A DNA stretch of 64,000 nt from Edaphobacter lichenicola (GCF_014201315.1 NZ_JACHDY010000003.1:310001-374000), one strand, 5' to 3'. Shown: positions 27,486 to 36,852, counted from the stretch's first letter. Program-made: numbers and translations. The notes: a model not told the origin generated them from the sequence alone.

Positions 27486-28858
27486 ATCACCTTAGATGCA
27501 CCGAATGCGCGACCGTCATCGGCAAGGATGAGGTTAGCAGCAACTTTCGCTGCCCGCTGTGCAACGGTCTCTATGAGGTGGTGTATCCGTGGACCAACGC
27601 TGCTGCGGGTCCCGACAGCCGGCTTCCTAATCCCAGCGCCCTTCGCTGGCTGTGGCAGGAGCGGCGTTCGTCAACGATGGCGGTTGACCAGTCCGGCGTC
27701 TGGCGCTTCCGCGATCTGCTGCCTATCGTCGACGATCTGGAGAAGGTTGTTACGCTTCGCGAGGGCAATACTCCTTTCTACGATCTTCCTCGGTGTGCGA
27801 AGGCCGCGGGGATCGACTGGCTACTCGCCAAGCACCAGGGCATGAATCCTACGGGGTCGTTCAAGGACACGGGGATGACGGCGGCATTGTCGGTCGCCGC
27901 GCAGAGCGGCTTCGAGTGGGTCGCCTGCGCCTCGACCGGCAATACCTCAGCCGCTATGGCTGCCTACGCCGCGCGGGCGGGCCTGCGCAGCATCGTCTTC
28001 ATCCCCGAGGGCAAGATCGCCTGGGGCAAGCTCTCGCAGTCGATGGACTACGGCGCTCTTACGATCCAGCTCAAGACGGACTTCGACGGCTGCGTCAAGA
28101 TTCTTGGCGAACTCGTGAAGCAGTTTCCGATCTACCTGCTCAACTCCGTCAACCCGTACCGCCTTGAAGGGCAGAAGACGCCTGCCTTCGAGCTGGTCGA
28201 ACAGATGGAGTGGCAGGTTCCGGAGCACGTCATCGTCCCGGGTGGGAACCTCGCCAACTCCTCCGCTCTGGCTAAGGGCTTCGCCGAGATGCGTGAGCTT
28301 GGTCTGATACAGCGCACTCCGAAGATCAGCATCATTCAGGCCGAGGGGGCCAATCCTCTTTATCGCAGCCTGCTGGAGAACGGCGGAGAGCGCATGACTC
28401 CGGTTGTGGCTAACACCCGCGCCACCGCGATTCGCATCGGTAACCCGGCCTCGTGGCGGAAGGCGGTCAACGCCCTGAAGACCACCGGCGGCTGGTGCGA
28501 GCAGGTTACTGAGCAGGAGATTGCCTTGGCCAAGGCCGAGATTGGGGCCGAGGGTGTTGGCTGTGAGCCGGCCTCGGCCGTCACTCTTGCCGGGCTCAAA
28601 AAGCTGGTGGCGCAGGGCAAGATTTCCACAGAGGAGCGGGTTGTCCTCATCCTCACTGGGCATACTCTCAAAGACTCCGCTTATACCATCGACTATCACC
28701 GTAACGAATTGTTCTCAGATGCTGAAAATGCTGAATTTAGCGTTGAGGAGCAAACTCGACATGCGACCTTGAGAAAGCCTCCGATCGTCCTTGAAGCGGA
28801 CACCAGTTTGGTTCTCCGGACCCTCGAATCCCACATGAACCAGCCGCAGCCAGCATGA
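27470..28858 (+). CDS. thrC: Threonine synthase
   Basis: This 462-residue PLP enzyme has an N-terminal zinc-ribbon-like Cys4 motif (C10, C13, C28, C31). The PLP lysine is in NPTGSFKDTGM (K132). Other blocks are ACASTGNTSAAMAAYAARAG, the phosphate-binding VIVPGGNLANSSALAKGF and the C-terminal VLILTGHTLKDS. It converts O-phosphohomoserine to threonine. The stop overlaps the thrB start (ATGA), so the two are coupled. The gene starts inside the divergent modA reading, so its promoter must overlap modA coding sequence or modA starts later than drawn. Confidence 0.96.
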   Translation: MKVATHHLRCTECATVIGKDEVSSNFRCPLCNGLYEVVYPWTNAAAGPDSRLPNPSALRWLWQERRSSTMAVDQSGVWRFRDLLPIVDDLEKVVTLREGNTPFYDLPRCAKAAGIDWLLAKHQGMNPTGSFKDTGMTAALSVAAQSGFEWVACASTGNTSAAMAAYAARAGLRSIVFIPEGKIAWGKLSQSMDYGALTIQLKTDFDGCVKILGELVKQFPIYLLNSVNPYRLEGQKTPAFELVEQMEWQVPEHVIVPGGNLANSSALAKGFAEMRELGLIQRTPKISIIQAEGANPLYRSLLENGGERMTPVVANTRATAIRIGNPASWRKAVNALKTTGGWCEQVTEQEIALAKAEIGAEGVGCEPASAVTLAGLKKLVAQGKISTEERVVLILTGHTLKDSAYTIDYHRNELFSDAENAEFSVEEQTRHATLRKPPIVLEADTSLVLRTLESHMNQPQPA

Positions 28859-29814
28859 GTCAAAGCACCGCAAAAGACCCAGGCAAACCGTACCACCTGC
28901 GTCTGCCTGCTACTTCGGCGAATCTGGGTCCCGGGTTTGACGCGCTCGGACTGGCCATGGCGCTTTATCTCACCATCGACGCCAGAGTCGCCGATGCCTT
29001 TTATATCGAGGCTACCGGCCGCGACGCCGATCAATGCGCCAGGCTCGAAGACAATCTCATCCTGACGACCTACGTCGACGTTCTGGCGGTCGCCGGAGTT
29101 CTGGCTCCACGTCTTCACCTTCAGATCCACAATGAGATTCCTCTGGGGATGGGTTGCGGTTCGAGCGCCTCGGCGCTGCTGGCCGGCGTCTTCCTGGCGA
29201 ATCACTTCGGCAAACTGGGCTGGGCGGGCCAACAGATCCTCGAAGAGGCCTGTCTCCGCGAAGGCCATCCCGACAATGTCGCTGCGTGTTATCTCGGCGG
29301 GATGACCGCTTCTTTGATGAGTAAAAACTCATTATTAACAGCTACTTGTGGAGAAAAGCTAGCCTGGGGCTTGAATCTTGCGTTACCCTCTGCCAGTCTT
29401 GCCACGGAAAAGGCTCGCGCCCTGCTTCCTCCTGCTTACTCCCGAGAAGACGTGGTGGCCAATATTCAGTCGACCGCGCTACTGGTGGCTGCCTTTGCCC
29501 AGGGGCGAGGCGAGCTTCTCCGAACTGCGATGCAGGACCGCATCCATCAGCCGTACCGCATGAAGGCCTGCCCGCTGCTTCCGTTGCTGCTGCCGCTGGC
29601 GGACGATCCGGCGATCGTGAGTTCGAAGATCCTGAGTCCGAAGATTCTGGGCGTCGCTCTCAGTGGAGCGGGTCCGTCTGTTCTGATCATCACCGAGGAT
29701 GCCAGGCCTGCGGCCCTTCCAGCGATCATTCGGCAAGTCGCTGGCGATCCGTCACTCGAAGTCCTACAAACGACGATCTCTGGGGGAGCACTTGGGGGAG
29801 CACTTGAAGGCTGA
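28855..29814 (+). CDS. thrB: Homoserine kinase
   Basis: This 319-residue GHMP kinase has the N-terminal LRLPATSANLGPGFDALGLAM, the nucleotide loop EIPLGMGCGSSASALLAGV (about 91-109) and the C-terminal GVALSGAGPSVLII. It phosphorylates homoserine, making the substrate of ThrC, whose gene it overlaps by four bases. The last residues are Gly/Ala/Leu-rich from a short direct repeat (GGGGGAGCACTT twice) near the stop. Confidence 0.95.
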   Translation: MSQSTAKDPGKPYHLRLPATSANLGPGFDALGLAMALYLTIDARVADAFYIEATGRDADQCARLEDNLILTTYVDVLAVAGVLAPRLHLQIHNEIPLGMGCGSSASALLAGVFLANHFGKLGWAGQQILEEACLREGHPDNVAACYLGGMTASLMSKNSLLTATCGEKLAWGLNLALPSASLATEKARALLPPAYSREDVVANIQSTALLVAAFAQGRGELLRTAMQDRIHQPYRMKACPLLPLLLPLADDPAIVSSKILSPKILGVALSGAGPSVLIITEDARPAALPAIIRQVAGDPSLEVLQTTISGGALGGALEG

Positions 29815-29960
29815 CACCCATCCCTATCTCACAGAAGGGATTAGGCCGACGCCGAGTAACATTTCAGTAATGGTAATTTTGTTACCTAAGAGTTCTTTAC
29901 GAAACGGCGAAAGCCTCGTACTTTAGCCGAGTGGGCAGTTCTGGGGAGGGCTGCTACGCC

Positions 29961-29990
29961 GCCCGTTGACCTCTTGACAGAGGTCCGGGC
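29961..29990. terminator. Strong hairpin between thrB and trxA
   Basis: GCCCG-tt-GACCTCT-TGAC-AGAGGTC-CGGGC folds into a 12-bp stem with a two-base bulge, followed by GTTTACTCTTT. It could end the thrCB transcript, although it lies 147 bp after the stop, or act in the trxA leader. Confidence 0.55.
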
Positions 29991-30111
29991 GTTTACTCTT
30001 TAAGTGGTATTTTGCTTGCTGAAACTCCCGGTTCAAAATTGCATCTACTATAGAGAAGACTGCGCTGCACCGGATGGGTGTAAAAGTGCAGAGCATTCTG
30101 GAGGAAGATAA

Positions 30112-30444
30112 ATGGCAGGACAGTTCATCACCGAAGTAAATGATGCAACTTTTGAAAAAGATGTTCTTCAGTCGACAGAGCCTGTTCTCGTCGATTTTTG
30201 GGCCGCATGGTGCGGGCCCTGTCGCGCTCTCGCGCCGGTTGTCGACGAGGTTGCCACGCACTATCAGGGCAAGCTCAAGGTCATGAAGATGGACGTTGAC
30301 TCCAACACTGCAACCCCGATGCGTTATGGCATCCGCGGAATTCCCGCCCTGCTCATCTTCAAGGATGGCAAGGTCGCCGAGCAGATTGTTGGCTTCGTTC
30401 CCAAGGACACCATCGACAAGTCCGTGAATAAGGTTCTGGCGTAA
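30112..30444 (+). CDS. trxA: Thioredoxin
   Basis: This 110-residue thioredoxin has the canonical active site WCGPC (Cys34, Cys37) inside VLVDFWAAWCGPCRALAPV, and the cis-Pro in GIRGIPALLIFKDGK. GGAGG lies about 7 nt before the ATG. It reduces cytoplasmic disulfides. It is flanked by an upstream hairpin and its own terminator, so it is monocistronic. Confidence 0.97.
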   Translation: MAGQFITEVNDATFEKDVLQSTEPVLVDFWAAWCGPCRALAPVVDEVATHYQGKLKVMKMDVDSNTATPMRYGIRGIPALLIFKDGKVAEQIVGFVPKDTIDKSVNKVLA

Positions 30445-30464
30445 GTTTGAAGCAATGCCAAGGG

Positions 30465-30500
30465 ACGGCCCGTAGAGTTCAACTCGCGGGCCGTTTCGTT
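30465..30500 (+). terminator. Terminator after trxA
   Basis: ACGGCCCG (30465-30472) pairs with CGGGCCGT (30487-30494), followed by TTCGTTT. It is 20 bp past the trxA stop. Confidence 0.8.
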
Positions 30501-30561
30501 TGGGCGGAGGGCTGCGTCAGCTTTCGGCCTTCGAAATCAGCCCTGATAAACTCAAGCCTTA

Positions 30562-31959
30562 ATGCTCGAGTGGATGCTCTTCCGCATAATCATGGTGGCC
30601 TTTTTCATCCTGGCCAGCAGCTTCTTCGTGGCTGCGGAGTTCGCCCTGGTCAGCGTCCGCGAGACTCGCATCCAGCAGCTGATTGCGCTGGGGCGTCCCG
30701 GCGCACGTACGGTCCTCAAGCTCAAACATTCGATCGATGAGTTCCTTCCAGCGGTCCAGCTTGGCGTTACCGTCGCTGGTCTGGCTCTCGGGTGGATCGG
30801 CGAACCCGCCGTCGCCGAGATCATTCTCAATCTCCTGGGTGGCCCCCTGCATCGGCTGCCCGCTCATGCGGTTCTGTATGCTCACACTGCGGCGGTCATC
30901 GTCGCTTTTTCGCTGATCACTTATTTTGAGGTCTTGCTTGGCGAACTTGTTCCCAAGTCGCTCGCCTTGCAGCGAACCGAACGCATCGCCCTGGCCGTAG
31001 CCGGGCCCATGGACGTCTTTATCCGGCTCACCCGGCCTATCGTGAAGCTGATGAACTCCTCCGCGGCGCTCGTGCTCAGGCTCTTTCGCGCCCCCCTGCG
31101 CGGCGAAGGCGCGGTCCACTCGCCCGAAGAGCTGAAGCTTATCGCCACGGCCACGCGTCGCATGGGTCTGCTTCCCGTCTTTCAGGAAGAGATTATTCAT
31201 CGCGCCATCGAGCTCAACCACGTCACCGTCCGCGAGATCATGACGCCTCGCGGCAGCATCTTTTCCCTCTCTGCGGACCTGCCGCTGCAGCAGGCCTCGG
31301 CCCGCATCGTTGAGGAGCAGCACTCCCGCGTCCCCGTCTACGATCCCGCCAGCGGCCCTGAGCACATCATCGGCATCGTCTACTCGAAGGACATCTCGCG
31401 ACTGATGCACTTCCGTACCGTCGCTCTCTCGCTCGGCGGCAAAGGCGAGTCCGGCCTCACTCTTCGTCAGGTGATGCGCGAGTTGACTGTCGTTCCGGAG
31501 ACTAAACTTGCGATCGAACTTCTGCAGGAGTTTCAGGAGCGCCGCCGCCACATTGCCATCGTCGTCGACGAGTTCGGCTCGACTGTCGGCCTGGTCACGG
31601 CTGAAGACGTTCTCGAGCAGATCGTCGGCGAACTGGAAGATGAGTTTGACATCAGCAAATCGCCTCTGCTCAGCACCACTGGCGCCATGGTGCTCGACGG
31701 CAGCACCACCCTCCGCGATCTCGGCAACCAACTCCACTGGACGTTCCCGCGCGAGCCCGGTGTTGAAACTCTGGCCGGTTTCCTCCTTGCGAACCTGGGC
31801 CACATTCCGACCACTGGCGAGAGCGTCGAGCACGGAGGCCGCCGCTATGAAGTTGCCGAGATGGCGGGCCGCCGTATCAGCCGCGTCATCGTTGAGGACG
31901 TAGCTCCGCCGCTGAACCGGATCGAAGACGAAGCCGACAGCAGGGAAGCCATCCAGTGA
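30562..31959 (+). CDS. CNNM/CBS-domain/CorC family membrane protein (hemolysin-C-like transporter)
   Basis: This 465-residue protein has an N-terminal CNNM transmembrane domain (about 1-180; FILASSFFVAAEFALVSVRE, PAVQLGVTVAGLALGWIGEP). A pair of CBS domains follows at about 215-350 (REIMTPRGSIFSLSAD, HIAIVVDEFGSTVGLVTAED), then a CorC_HlyC domain. This order is typical of TlyC/YhdP/CorC proteins, which bind adenine nucleotides at the CBS pair and are linked to Mg/Co ion efflux. The older hemolysin label is not supported by domain content. It overlaps the next gene by four bases (GTGA). Confidence 0.92.
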   Translation: MLEWMLFRIIMVAFFILASSFFVAAEFALVSVRETRIQQLIALGRPGARTVLKLKHSIDEFLPAVQLGVTVAGLALGWIGEPAVAEIILNLLGGPLHRLPAHAVLYAHTAAVIVAFSLITYFEVLLGELVPKSLALQRTERIALAVAGPMDVFIRLTRPIVKLMNSSAALVLRLFRAPLRGEGAVHSPEELKLIATATRRMGLLPVFQEEIIHRAIELNHVTVREIMTPRGSIFSLSADLPLQQASARIVEEQHSRVPVYDPASGPEHIIGIVYSKDISRLMHFRTVALSLGGKGESGLTLRQVMRELTVVPETKLAIELLQEFQERRRHIAIVVDEFGSTVGLVTAEDVLEQIVGELEDEFDISKSPLLSTTGAMVLDGSTTLRDLGNQLHWTFPREPGVETLAGFLLANLGHIPTTGESVEHGGRRYEVAEMAGRRISRVIVEDVAPPLNRIEDEADSREAIQ

Positions 31960-32912
31960 CTCTGAATCGCGCGGCCATCTGGCGACCACTCCGCCGTATC
32001 CTCCTCACCCTTCCGGTCCTGTGGGTGGTGGTTTCGGTGGTCTTCCTCCTCATCCACCTCGTTCCCGGCGACCCGATCGTCCAGATGCTTGGCGAAGGCG
32101 CCACTGCTTCCGACATCGACGCACTCCGCCACGCTTATGGTCTCGACGCCCCACTTGGCCAGCAGTACGCCCACTACTGGCATGGCATTCTGCACGCCGA
32201 CCTTGGCCAATCCCTGCGGCTGCACGACTCGGTCGTCCACCTCGTTCTACAGCGCTATCCGTATACCCTGGCTCTCACCGCCGCGGCGCTGCTGATCGGT
32301 ATAGCGCTCTCTATCCCGGCTGGTATTGCCTCGGCTCTCCATCGCAGCCGCTGGCAGGACCGCGTTCTCGGCGTGGCGTCACTCGTCGGCCTCTCCTTCC
32401 CAAACTTCGCTCTGGGGCCAATCCTTATCCTTGTCTTTTCTATTCAGTTTGGCTGGCTTCCGGTTTCGGGAGCGGGCACGGGGGACGCCACCAGCTTCGT
32501 CCTCCACCTCATCCTGCCCGCTATCACGCTCGGTCTCTCGCTGGCCGCGATCCTCACTCGGATGGTCCGTACGGCTATGCTGGAAGAGCTGAACCAGGAC
32601 TACATCCGCACGGCCCGCGCCAAGGGCCTTACCCAGAACGCTGTCGTCTACCGCCACGCTCTACGCAACGCTCTGATCCCGGTTTTGACGGTTATTGGGC
32701 TGCAGTTCGGCAGTCTTCTTGCGGGTGCCATCGTAACCGAAACAATCTTCAGTTGGCCCGGGATCGGCCGGCTCACCCTGTCGGCCATCTCCAACCGCGA
32801 CTATGCTCTTGTTCAAGGCTGCATTCTCGCGGTCGGGCTAACTTATGTTGTAGTGAATCTCCTGACCGACATCGCCTACACTGTAGCCAATCCGCGCATG
32901 CGCGCCGAGTAA
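31956..32912 (+). CDS. Dipeptide/oligopeptide-type ABC transporter permease (DppB/OppB-like)
   Basis: This 318-residue protein starts at a GTG overlapping the upstream stop. It begins RILLTLPVLWVVVSVVFLLIH, then LVPGDPIVQMLGEGATASD. The permease coupling motif is EELNQDYIRTARAKGLTQNAVVYRHALRNALIP, and it ends VYVVVNLLTD-style. This is the DppB/NikB half of a two-permease importer. The partner-type gene (DppC-like) lies about 4 kb away on the opposite strand. No ATPase or peptide-binding protein gene is in the window. Substrate could be peptides or nickel. Confidence 0.9.
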   Translation: MTLNRAAIWRPLRRILLTLPVLWVVVSVVFLLIHLVPGDPIVQMLGEGATASDIDALRHAYGLDAPLGQQYAHYWHGILHADLGQSLRLHDSVVHLVLQRYPYTLALTAAALLIGIALSIPAGIASALHRSRWQDRVLGVASLVGLSFPNFALGPILILVFSIQFGWLPVSGAGTGDATSFVLHLILPAITLGLSLAAILTRMVRTAMLEELNQDYIRTARAKGLTQNAVVYRHALRNALIPVLTVIGLQFGSLLAGAIVTETIFSWPGIGRLTLSAISNRDYALVQGCILAVGLTYVVVNLLTDIAYTVANPRMRAE

Positions 32913-32932
32913 CCGCGCCCAGAGAAGGAAGC

Positions 32933-33607
32933 ATGAAAACCAGCCCCCTCGTTCGCTGCACCGCTGCTGCTCTGATGATCGTCGCTACAACCATCGCCTC
33001 CGCGGCGCAGACCAAATCTTCGGGGTCCGAGCCCGTTCCGCCTATGCTTCGTCCGAAGCCTCCGGCGGTCGAGCCCACCATGCCCCCCGCGCATCCCTTT
33101 CATGATGCGCGCTATGGAGTTACCTTTACTGTTCCGGCGGCCTGGGAGCTTAACCGCAAAGACTCCGAGGTCAGCACCTTCAACCTCGATGCCCGGTCCG
33201 TCGCTCACACTACCCAGTTGCGCGCCGTTGCCAGCATCAGCTTCAACCCGCACCCCAACTCCACCTTCAGCGGAGCCTTCTTCTACTTCAGCGTCACGCC
33301 GCACCTCAGCTCTGCCGAGTGCAGCGCGCAGGCCACCGTGCGCGATCCTCACACCATTTCCAGCGCACAGATCGGGGGCCTACCATTCACCCATGGCTAC
33401 GACGAGCACGGCGGAATCTGCACCGAATCTCGCGACGAGATCTATACGACCGCGCGCAACAACGCGTGCTATCGCTTCGACGCCGTCATCAACACCTTCT
33501 GCGGCGGGGATGTCAGCGGGGTGCAGGACATCTCGCCACGGGAATTAGATGCCGTGCGCCATCGCATGCAGAAGATTCTTGACTCCGTCCACTTCGACAC
33601 CAACTAG
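32933..33607 (+). CDS. Secreted protein of unknown function
   Basis: GAAGGAAG precedes the ATG at 32933, 20 bp after the permease stop. The longer reading upstream in this frame is only a shadow of the permease. The 224-residue product has a signal peptide (residues 1-24, ending ASAAQ), a Pro-rich linker, and a domain beginning YGVTFTVPAAWELNRKDSEVSTF. Four Cys are present (SAECSAQ, GICTES, NACYRF, NTFCGG), enough for two disulfides. The opening resembles PsbP/DUF1795-like domains that bind at membranes, but I cannot assign a family with confidence. Confidence 0.75.
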   Translation: MKTSPLVRCTAAALMIVATTIASAAQTKSSGSEPVPPMLRPKPPAVEPTMPPAHPFHDARYGVTFTVPAAWELNRKDSEVSTFNLDARSVAHTTQLRAVASISFNPHPNSTFSGAFFYFSVTPHLSSAECSAQATVRDPHTISSAQIGGLPFTHGYDEHGGICTESRDEIYTTARNNACYRFDAVINTFCGGDVSGVQDISPRELDAVRHRMQKILDSVHFDTN

Positions 33608-33703
33608 CGAACTCGTCCAAAGGTGTGAAACCCGTCAAGGGCGACGCCGTTCCTTGGAAGGGATAAACTGTTCGTGAACTAGGCTCGACCTGAGGACTCC
33701 GCG

Positions 33704-34777
33704 ATGAAGAAGAATCTGCCCACTACTCCTGACCGCCGCACCTTTCTCAAGACCGGAGGCGTTGCCGCCGCAGCCCTTCTCACCAAGGGCGCCATCGCCG
33801 CCGAAACCGCGCGTACGTTGCCACCGCTCCCAGCCAATGTGAATACTCGTACGGCGATGCCCACTCGCAATCTCGGCAAGACCGGCTACAAAGTGGGCAT
33901 CTTCTCGCTTGGGGGGCAGGCTGCCTTGGAGAAGCACGAAAACTTCGACGTCGCAGTCCCCATCATCGAGCGTGCGCTCGACCTTGGCGTCAACTACATC
34001 GACACCTCCTCCATCTACGGCGGCCCTGAACGTTGGAGCGAGCAGTACGTCGGCCGCGTCATGAAGACCCGGCGCAACGAGGCCTTCCTCGCCACCAAAA
34101 CGAAGGAGCGCACCCGCGACGGCTCCCTGCGGATGATCGAGAAGTCGCTCCAACTCCTCAACACCGATCACGTCGACCTCTGGCAGCTTCATGATGTCGG
34201 GCTTCCCGAGGACGTCGACGCGATCTTCGCGAAAGGGGGTGCGATGGAAGCGCTGCTCGAGATGCAGGACCAGAAGGTCGTCCGCTACCTCGGCGTCACC
34301 GGCCACTATCGCCCCGAAGCTCTCATCGATGCGGTCAATCGCCACGACTTCGACACCATCCTGATGGCTATGAACGCCGCCGACACCCACATCCACAGCT
34401 TCACCGACAAGCTCCTCCCGCTGGTGGTTGAGAAGCAGATGGGCATCATCGGCATGAAGGTCCCCTCGCGCGGTCGTCTCCTTGCTTCCTGGACGCCGCC
34501 CTCGCTCGACGCCCAGCGCCACTCGTGGGAGGGCTCTGCTATCGCCCATCGCCCCGGCGTGATGACTATGCGCGACGCCATGCACTTCACCCTCACGCAT
34601 CCAGTGAGCACCGTCATTATCGGTTGCGACAACATTCCTCAGCTGGAAGAGAATGTAAAGATTGCCCAGGACTTTACGCCGCTCTCGAACTCTCAGATGG
34701 CCGCGCTCAACGAGCTGGCCGCCCCAGTCGCCGAGCAATCCCTCTTCTTCCGCTTCACCGACCGCAGCAAAGGCTGA
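33704..34777 (+). CDS. Tat-exported aldo/keto reductase
   Basis: This 357-residue protein has a twin-arginine signal (RRTFLKTGGVAAAALL). A TIM-barrel aldo/keto reductase domain follows: MPTRNLGKTGYKVGIFSLGG, NYIDTSSIYGGPE with the Asp and Tyr of the tetrad, FLATKTKERT with Lys, and VDLWQLHDV in place of the His strand. It is probably an NADPH-dependent oxidoreductase folded before export. The natural substrate is unknown; sugars or ketosteroid-like carbonyls are possible. Confidence 0.88.
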   Translation: MKKNLPTTPDRRTFLKTGGVAAAALLTKGAIAAETARTLPPLPANVNTRTAMPTRNLGKTGYKVGIFSLGGQAALEKHENFDVAVPIIERALDLGVNYIDTSSIYGGPERWSEQYVGRVMKTRRNEAFLATKTKERTRDGSLRMIEKSLQLLNTDHVDLWQLHDVGLPEDVDAIFAKGGAMEALLEMQDQKVVRYLGVTGHYRPEALIDAVNRHDFDTILMAMNAADTHIHSFTDKLLPLVVEKQMGIIGMKVPSRGRLLASWTPPSLDAQRHSWEGSAIAHRPGVMTMRDAMHFTLTHPVSTVIIGCDNIPQLEENVKIAQDFTPLSNSQMAALNELAAPVAEQSLFFRFTDRSKG

Positions 34778-34801
34778 TATCTGACCATCCCGACCGCAGG
34801 T

Positions 34802-35560
34802 TCACTTTGGAATGTCACGGAACGAGCCTGCTTTGAATTTGCCTTGCGCCGCCTGCCATCTCCAGATCCGTCTCTCTGCCCGATGGGGAATGCTGTTTTG
34901 CGACGTGATGCGAGTTTCCTCGATAACGCGGCTTGAGATTTGGAGGAAGGAACTATTCTGCTCGACTGGAGGAGACCCGCAAGTGAAGTCTCGCGAGTCA
35001 TAGTCGAGGGTCGAGAGGACCTCGTGCATCCGGCCGTTGAGGAGGGTATAGAGGGTCGCCGTATCTTCCATTTCGCCAGAACCATGGCCTGTGTTGGCGT
35101 GCTCTACGAAGACGGCGGTCTCGCCGTGAGCGAGCGATAGCAGGCGGTAGGTTGGCGTTTCGTGGAAGCAGTCTAGTGCGACGTGGTCGACAGTATGCCA
35201 GGCATTGGTGTCAGCATCTTCAAGAAGGTATAGGAAAGCCTGATTCTGTATGCCGCATGGCAGTGAGACGATGCCGTAGAGTTTCCTTGAATGTGTGTGA
35301 AGCGGTTGGATCTGGATGTCGTGTGAAAAGCGTGGCGAGGTGGCGGCCTCCGCGATGTCTGCATCAATACCTAGACGCTTCAAAAGATCTAATCTTGGCG
35401 CAGGATCGGCAACCAGAAGTGCATCATCCATTGTCTCCAGTTTGTCGATCGGGATGCTGCCACTGATTCCTACACGGAGGTATTGGCCGAATCCAGGGAA
35501 ACCCAGTAGGGAAAAAGAGGCTAGGCCGAGAGCAAGCTGCAGGAGACGCAAGGATTTCAT
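34802..35560 (-). CDS. Secreted protein of unknown function
   Basis: The 252-residue product has a signal peptide (MKSLRLLQLALGLASFSLLG, ending near GFGQ). The rest is soluble and beta-rich, with blocks such as ADPAPRLDLLKRLGIDADI, VSLPCGIQNQAFLYLLED and WHTVDHVALDCFHETPTYR. No family is recognised. It is convergent with the aldo/keto reductase gene, with 24 bp between stops. Codon use looks like its neighbours. Confidence 0.7.
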   Translation of the reverse strand: MKSLRLLQLALGLASFSLLGFPGFGQYLRVGISGSIPIDKLETMDDALLVADPAPRLDLLKRLGIDADIAEAATSPRFSHDIQIQPLHTHSRKLYGIVSLPCGIQNQAFLYLLEDADTNAWHTVDHVALDCFHETPTYRLLSLAHGETAVFVEHANTGHGSGEMEDTATLYTLLNGRMHEVLSTLDYDSRDFTCGSPPVEQNSSFLQISSRVIEETRITSQNSIPHRAERRIWRWQAAQGKFKAGSFRDIPK

Positions 35561-35641
35561 CGCGCTACTTTGGCAGAGTCTGAGGTCCGCTGCAAATGAA
35601 TTTTTCTGTGGCGTATCGCATGAAGCGCGAACCGCATCTCT

Positions 35642-36100
35642 TCACCCCACCACCAACTCTCTCACGCTTGCCTCAACTCCGTCCTCCGCGGTCACAAATC
35701 CCACCGTCACTGGAAGTGAAAATCTTCGTGGGCCTGCGCTTCCTGGATTGAAATAGATCACTCCGTCCTTGACCTCGACTTTTGCCTTATGCGAGTGCCC
35801 GCTCACTACCATCGCTACGCCGGCGGCCCTTGGGTTGATGTCCAGATCGTGCAGCGAGTGGACCAGATAAAACAGCGCCCCGCCTAACTCCACCACATCG
35901 GTAGCGGGTAGCTCTGCGCAGGCTCCGGCTACGTCCACATTCCCGCGAATCGCCGTAACTGGAGCGATCTCGCGCAGGGCATCGAGAATCGCAATATCCC
36001 CTACATCGCCGGCGTGCAGGATATGCTCGACGTCGCGCAGTGCAGCCAGAGCCTCCGGTCGCAACAACCCGTGCGTATCGGAGATCACTCCAATCAACAT
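35642..36100 (-). CDS. YfcE/MJ0936-family metallophosphoesterase
   Basis: This 152-residue protein shows all metal-binding motifs of the calcineurin-like small phosphodiesterases: ISDTHG (8-13), HAGDVGD, IRGNVD, VHSLHD and VSGHSHKAKV, with a closing YFNPGSAGPRRF. Members hydrolyse phosphodiesters with Mn or other divalent metals. The cellular substrate is unknown. Confidence 0.93.
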   Translation of the reverse strand: MLIGVISDTHGLLRPEALAALRDVEHILHAGDVGDIAILDALREIAPVTAIRGNVDVAGACAELPATDVVELGGALFYLVHSLHDLDINPRAAGVAMVVSGHSHKAKVEVKDGVIYFNPGSAGPRRFSLPVTVGFVTAEDGVEASVRELVVG

Positions 36101-36172
36101 TGCCTCTAAAAACCCCGTTTGCCTCTGCTCTCGTTTTTAATTAGTAATTTTCCGTGTAATCCGCGGTCAGCC

Positions 36173-36652
36173 TTACGCCAGCTTCAAACTTTGCAGCGAG
36201 GCATACTCCCGGCTCAACTTCGGATCGTGGCTTCGGTCAGGATCGATCCGCAGCTCGAGCGTCGTAATACCGCTCAGGTTCTCCGCGTAGTCCTCAATCT
36301 CTTCGGTCGAGCCATTCGGACTGAACGTCCATTGCTGACGCACGATCTCCTTCAGCTCGGTGCCCGCGCCCGCGAACAACGCAAACTCCTGCGATCGTTC
36401 CGAGGTTCGATCCACAAAGTGCAGCTGTAGCCGCTTGATCGTGAGCGGCTCATCAAAGTGCAGGCGGATCAATTGTGGCCCGGTGGTCGCAGCTCTCCAG
36501 CCCGTCGTTGACTTCCTGCCCAACGCATGTTCAATCGGGAACTTCTCATCCTCGGAGCTGATCTCGACCCGCGCAATCCGCTCCAGGTCGCGCCATAGAT
36601 CGCTGATGGGAGTTGCTGTTGCCGTCGACGGTGAAACGATACTCTTACGCAT
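36173..36652 (-). CDS. Small protein with discoidin-like (F5/8 type C) features
   Basis: The start at 36652 gives 159 aa; GGAAAGG lies upstream. The longer reading from 36775 would run through a repeat. After a 15-residue polar leader the protein has a beta-rich domain (WRAATTGPQLIRLHFDEPLT, IKRLQLHFVDRTSERSQEF) resembling galactose-binding-like discoidin folds. It has no signal peptide. Its final block ELRIDPDRSHDPKLSREYASLQSLKLA also fits that fold. Ligand and role are unknown. Confidence 0.7.
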   Translation of the reverse strand: MRKSIVSPSTATATPISDLWRDLERIARVEISSEDEKFPIEHALGRKSTTGWRAATTGPQLIRLHFDEPLTIKRLQLHFVDRTSERSQEFALFAGAGTELKEIVRQQWTFSPNGSTEEIEDYAENLSGITTLELRIDPDRSHDPKLSREYASLQSLKLA

Positions 36653-36727
36653 TGGTATTGCCTTTCCGTTCCAAGGCCAAGCATATCCGATAACCAGCTG
36701 CGATGCCGCGCATGGGAGACGCCCCCC

Positions 36728-36837
36728 AAGGCGTAACGGTGATAAGAGCGATAAAAAGAGATAAACCACAGCCAAGCTAAAAACAGATCAGCCGCCGGAT
36801 CAATCAGCCTTTATCGCTTTGATCACCGTTACGCCTT
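36728..36837. repeat. 28-bp near-perfect inverted repeat in an intergenic region
   Basis: The arms are 36728-36755 (begins AAGGCGTAACGGTGAT) and 36810-36837 (its reverse complement apart from about three bases), separated by 54 bp. It sits between a minus-strand gene start and the stop of the DppC-like permease. It may be a small palindromic mobile repeat or an RNA-end hairpin of the permease transcript. Confidence 0.7.
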
Positions 36838-36852
36838 CAACTCGCGCCGGCG

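Noticed and set aside
27440..27500. Molybdenum-cofactor riboswitch upstream of modA
   Set aside because: No room: thrC coding sequence begins at this position on the other strand.
32021..32932. N-terminal 304 codons of a long reading ending at 33607
   Set aside because: This part overlaps the DppB-like permease in another frame; the signal peptide and ribosome site place the true start at 32933.
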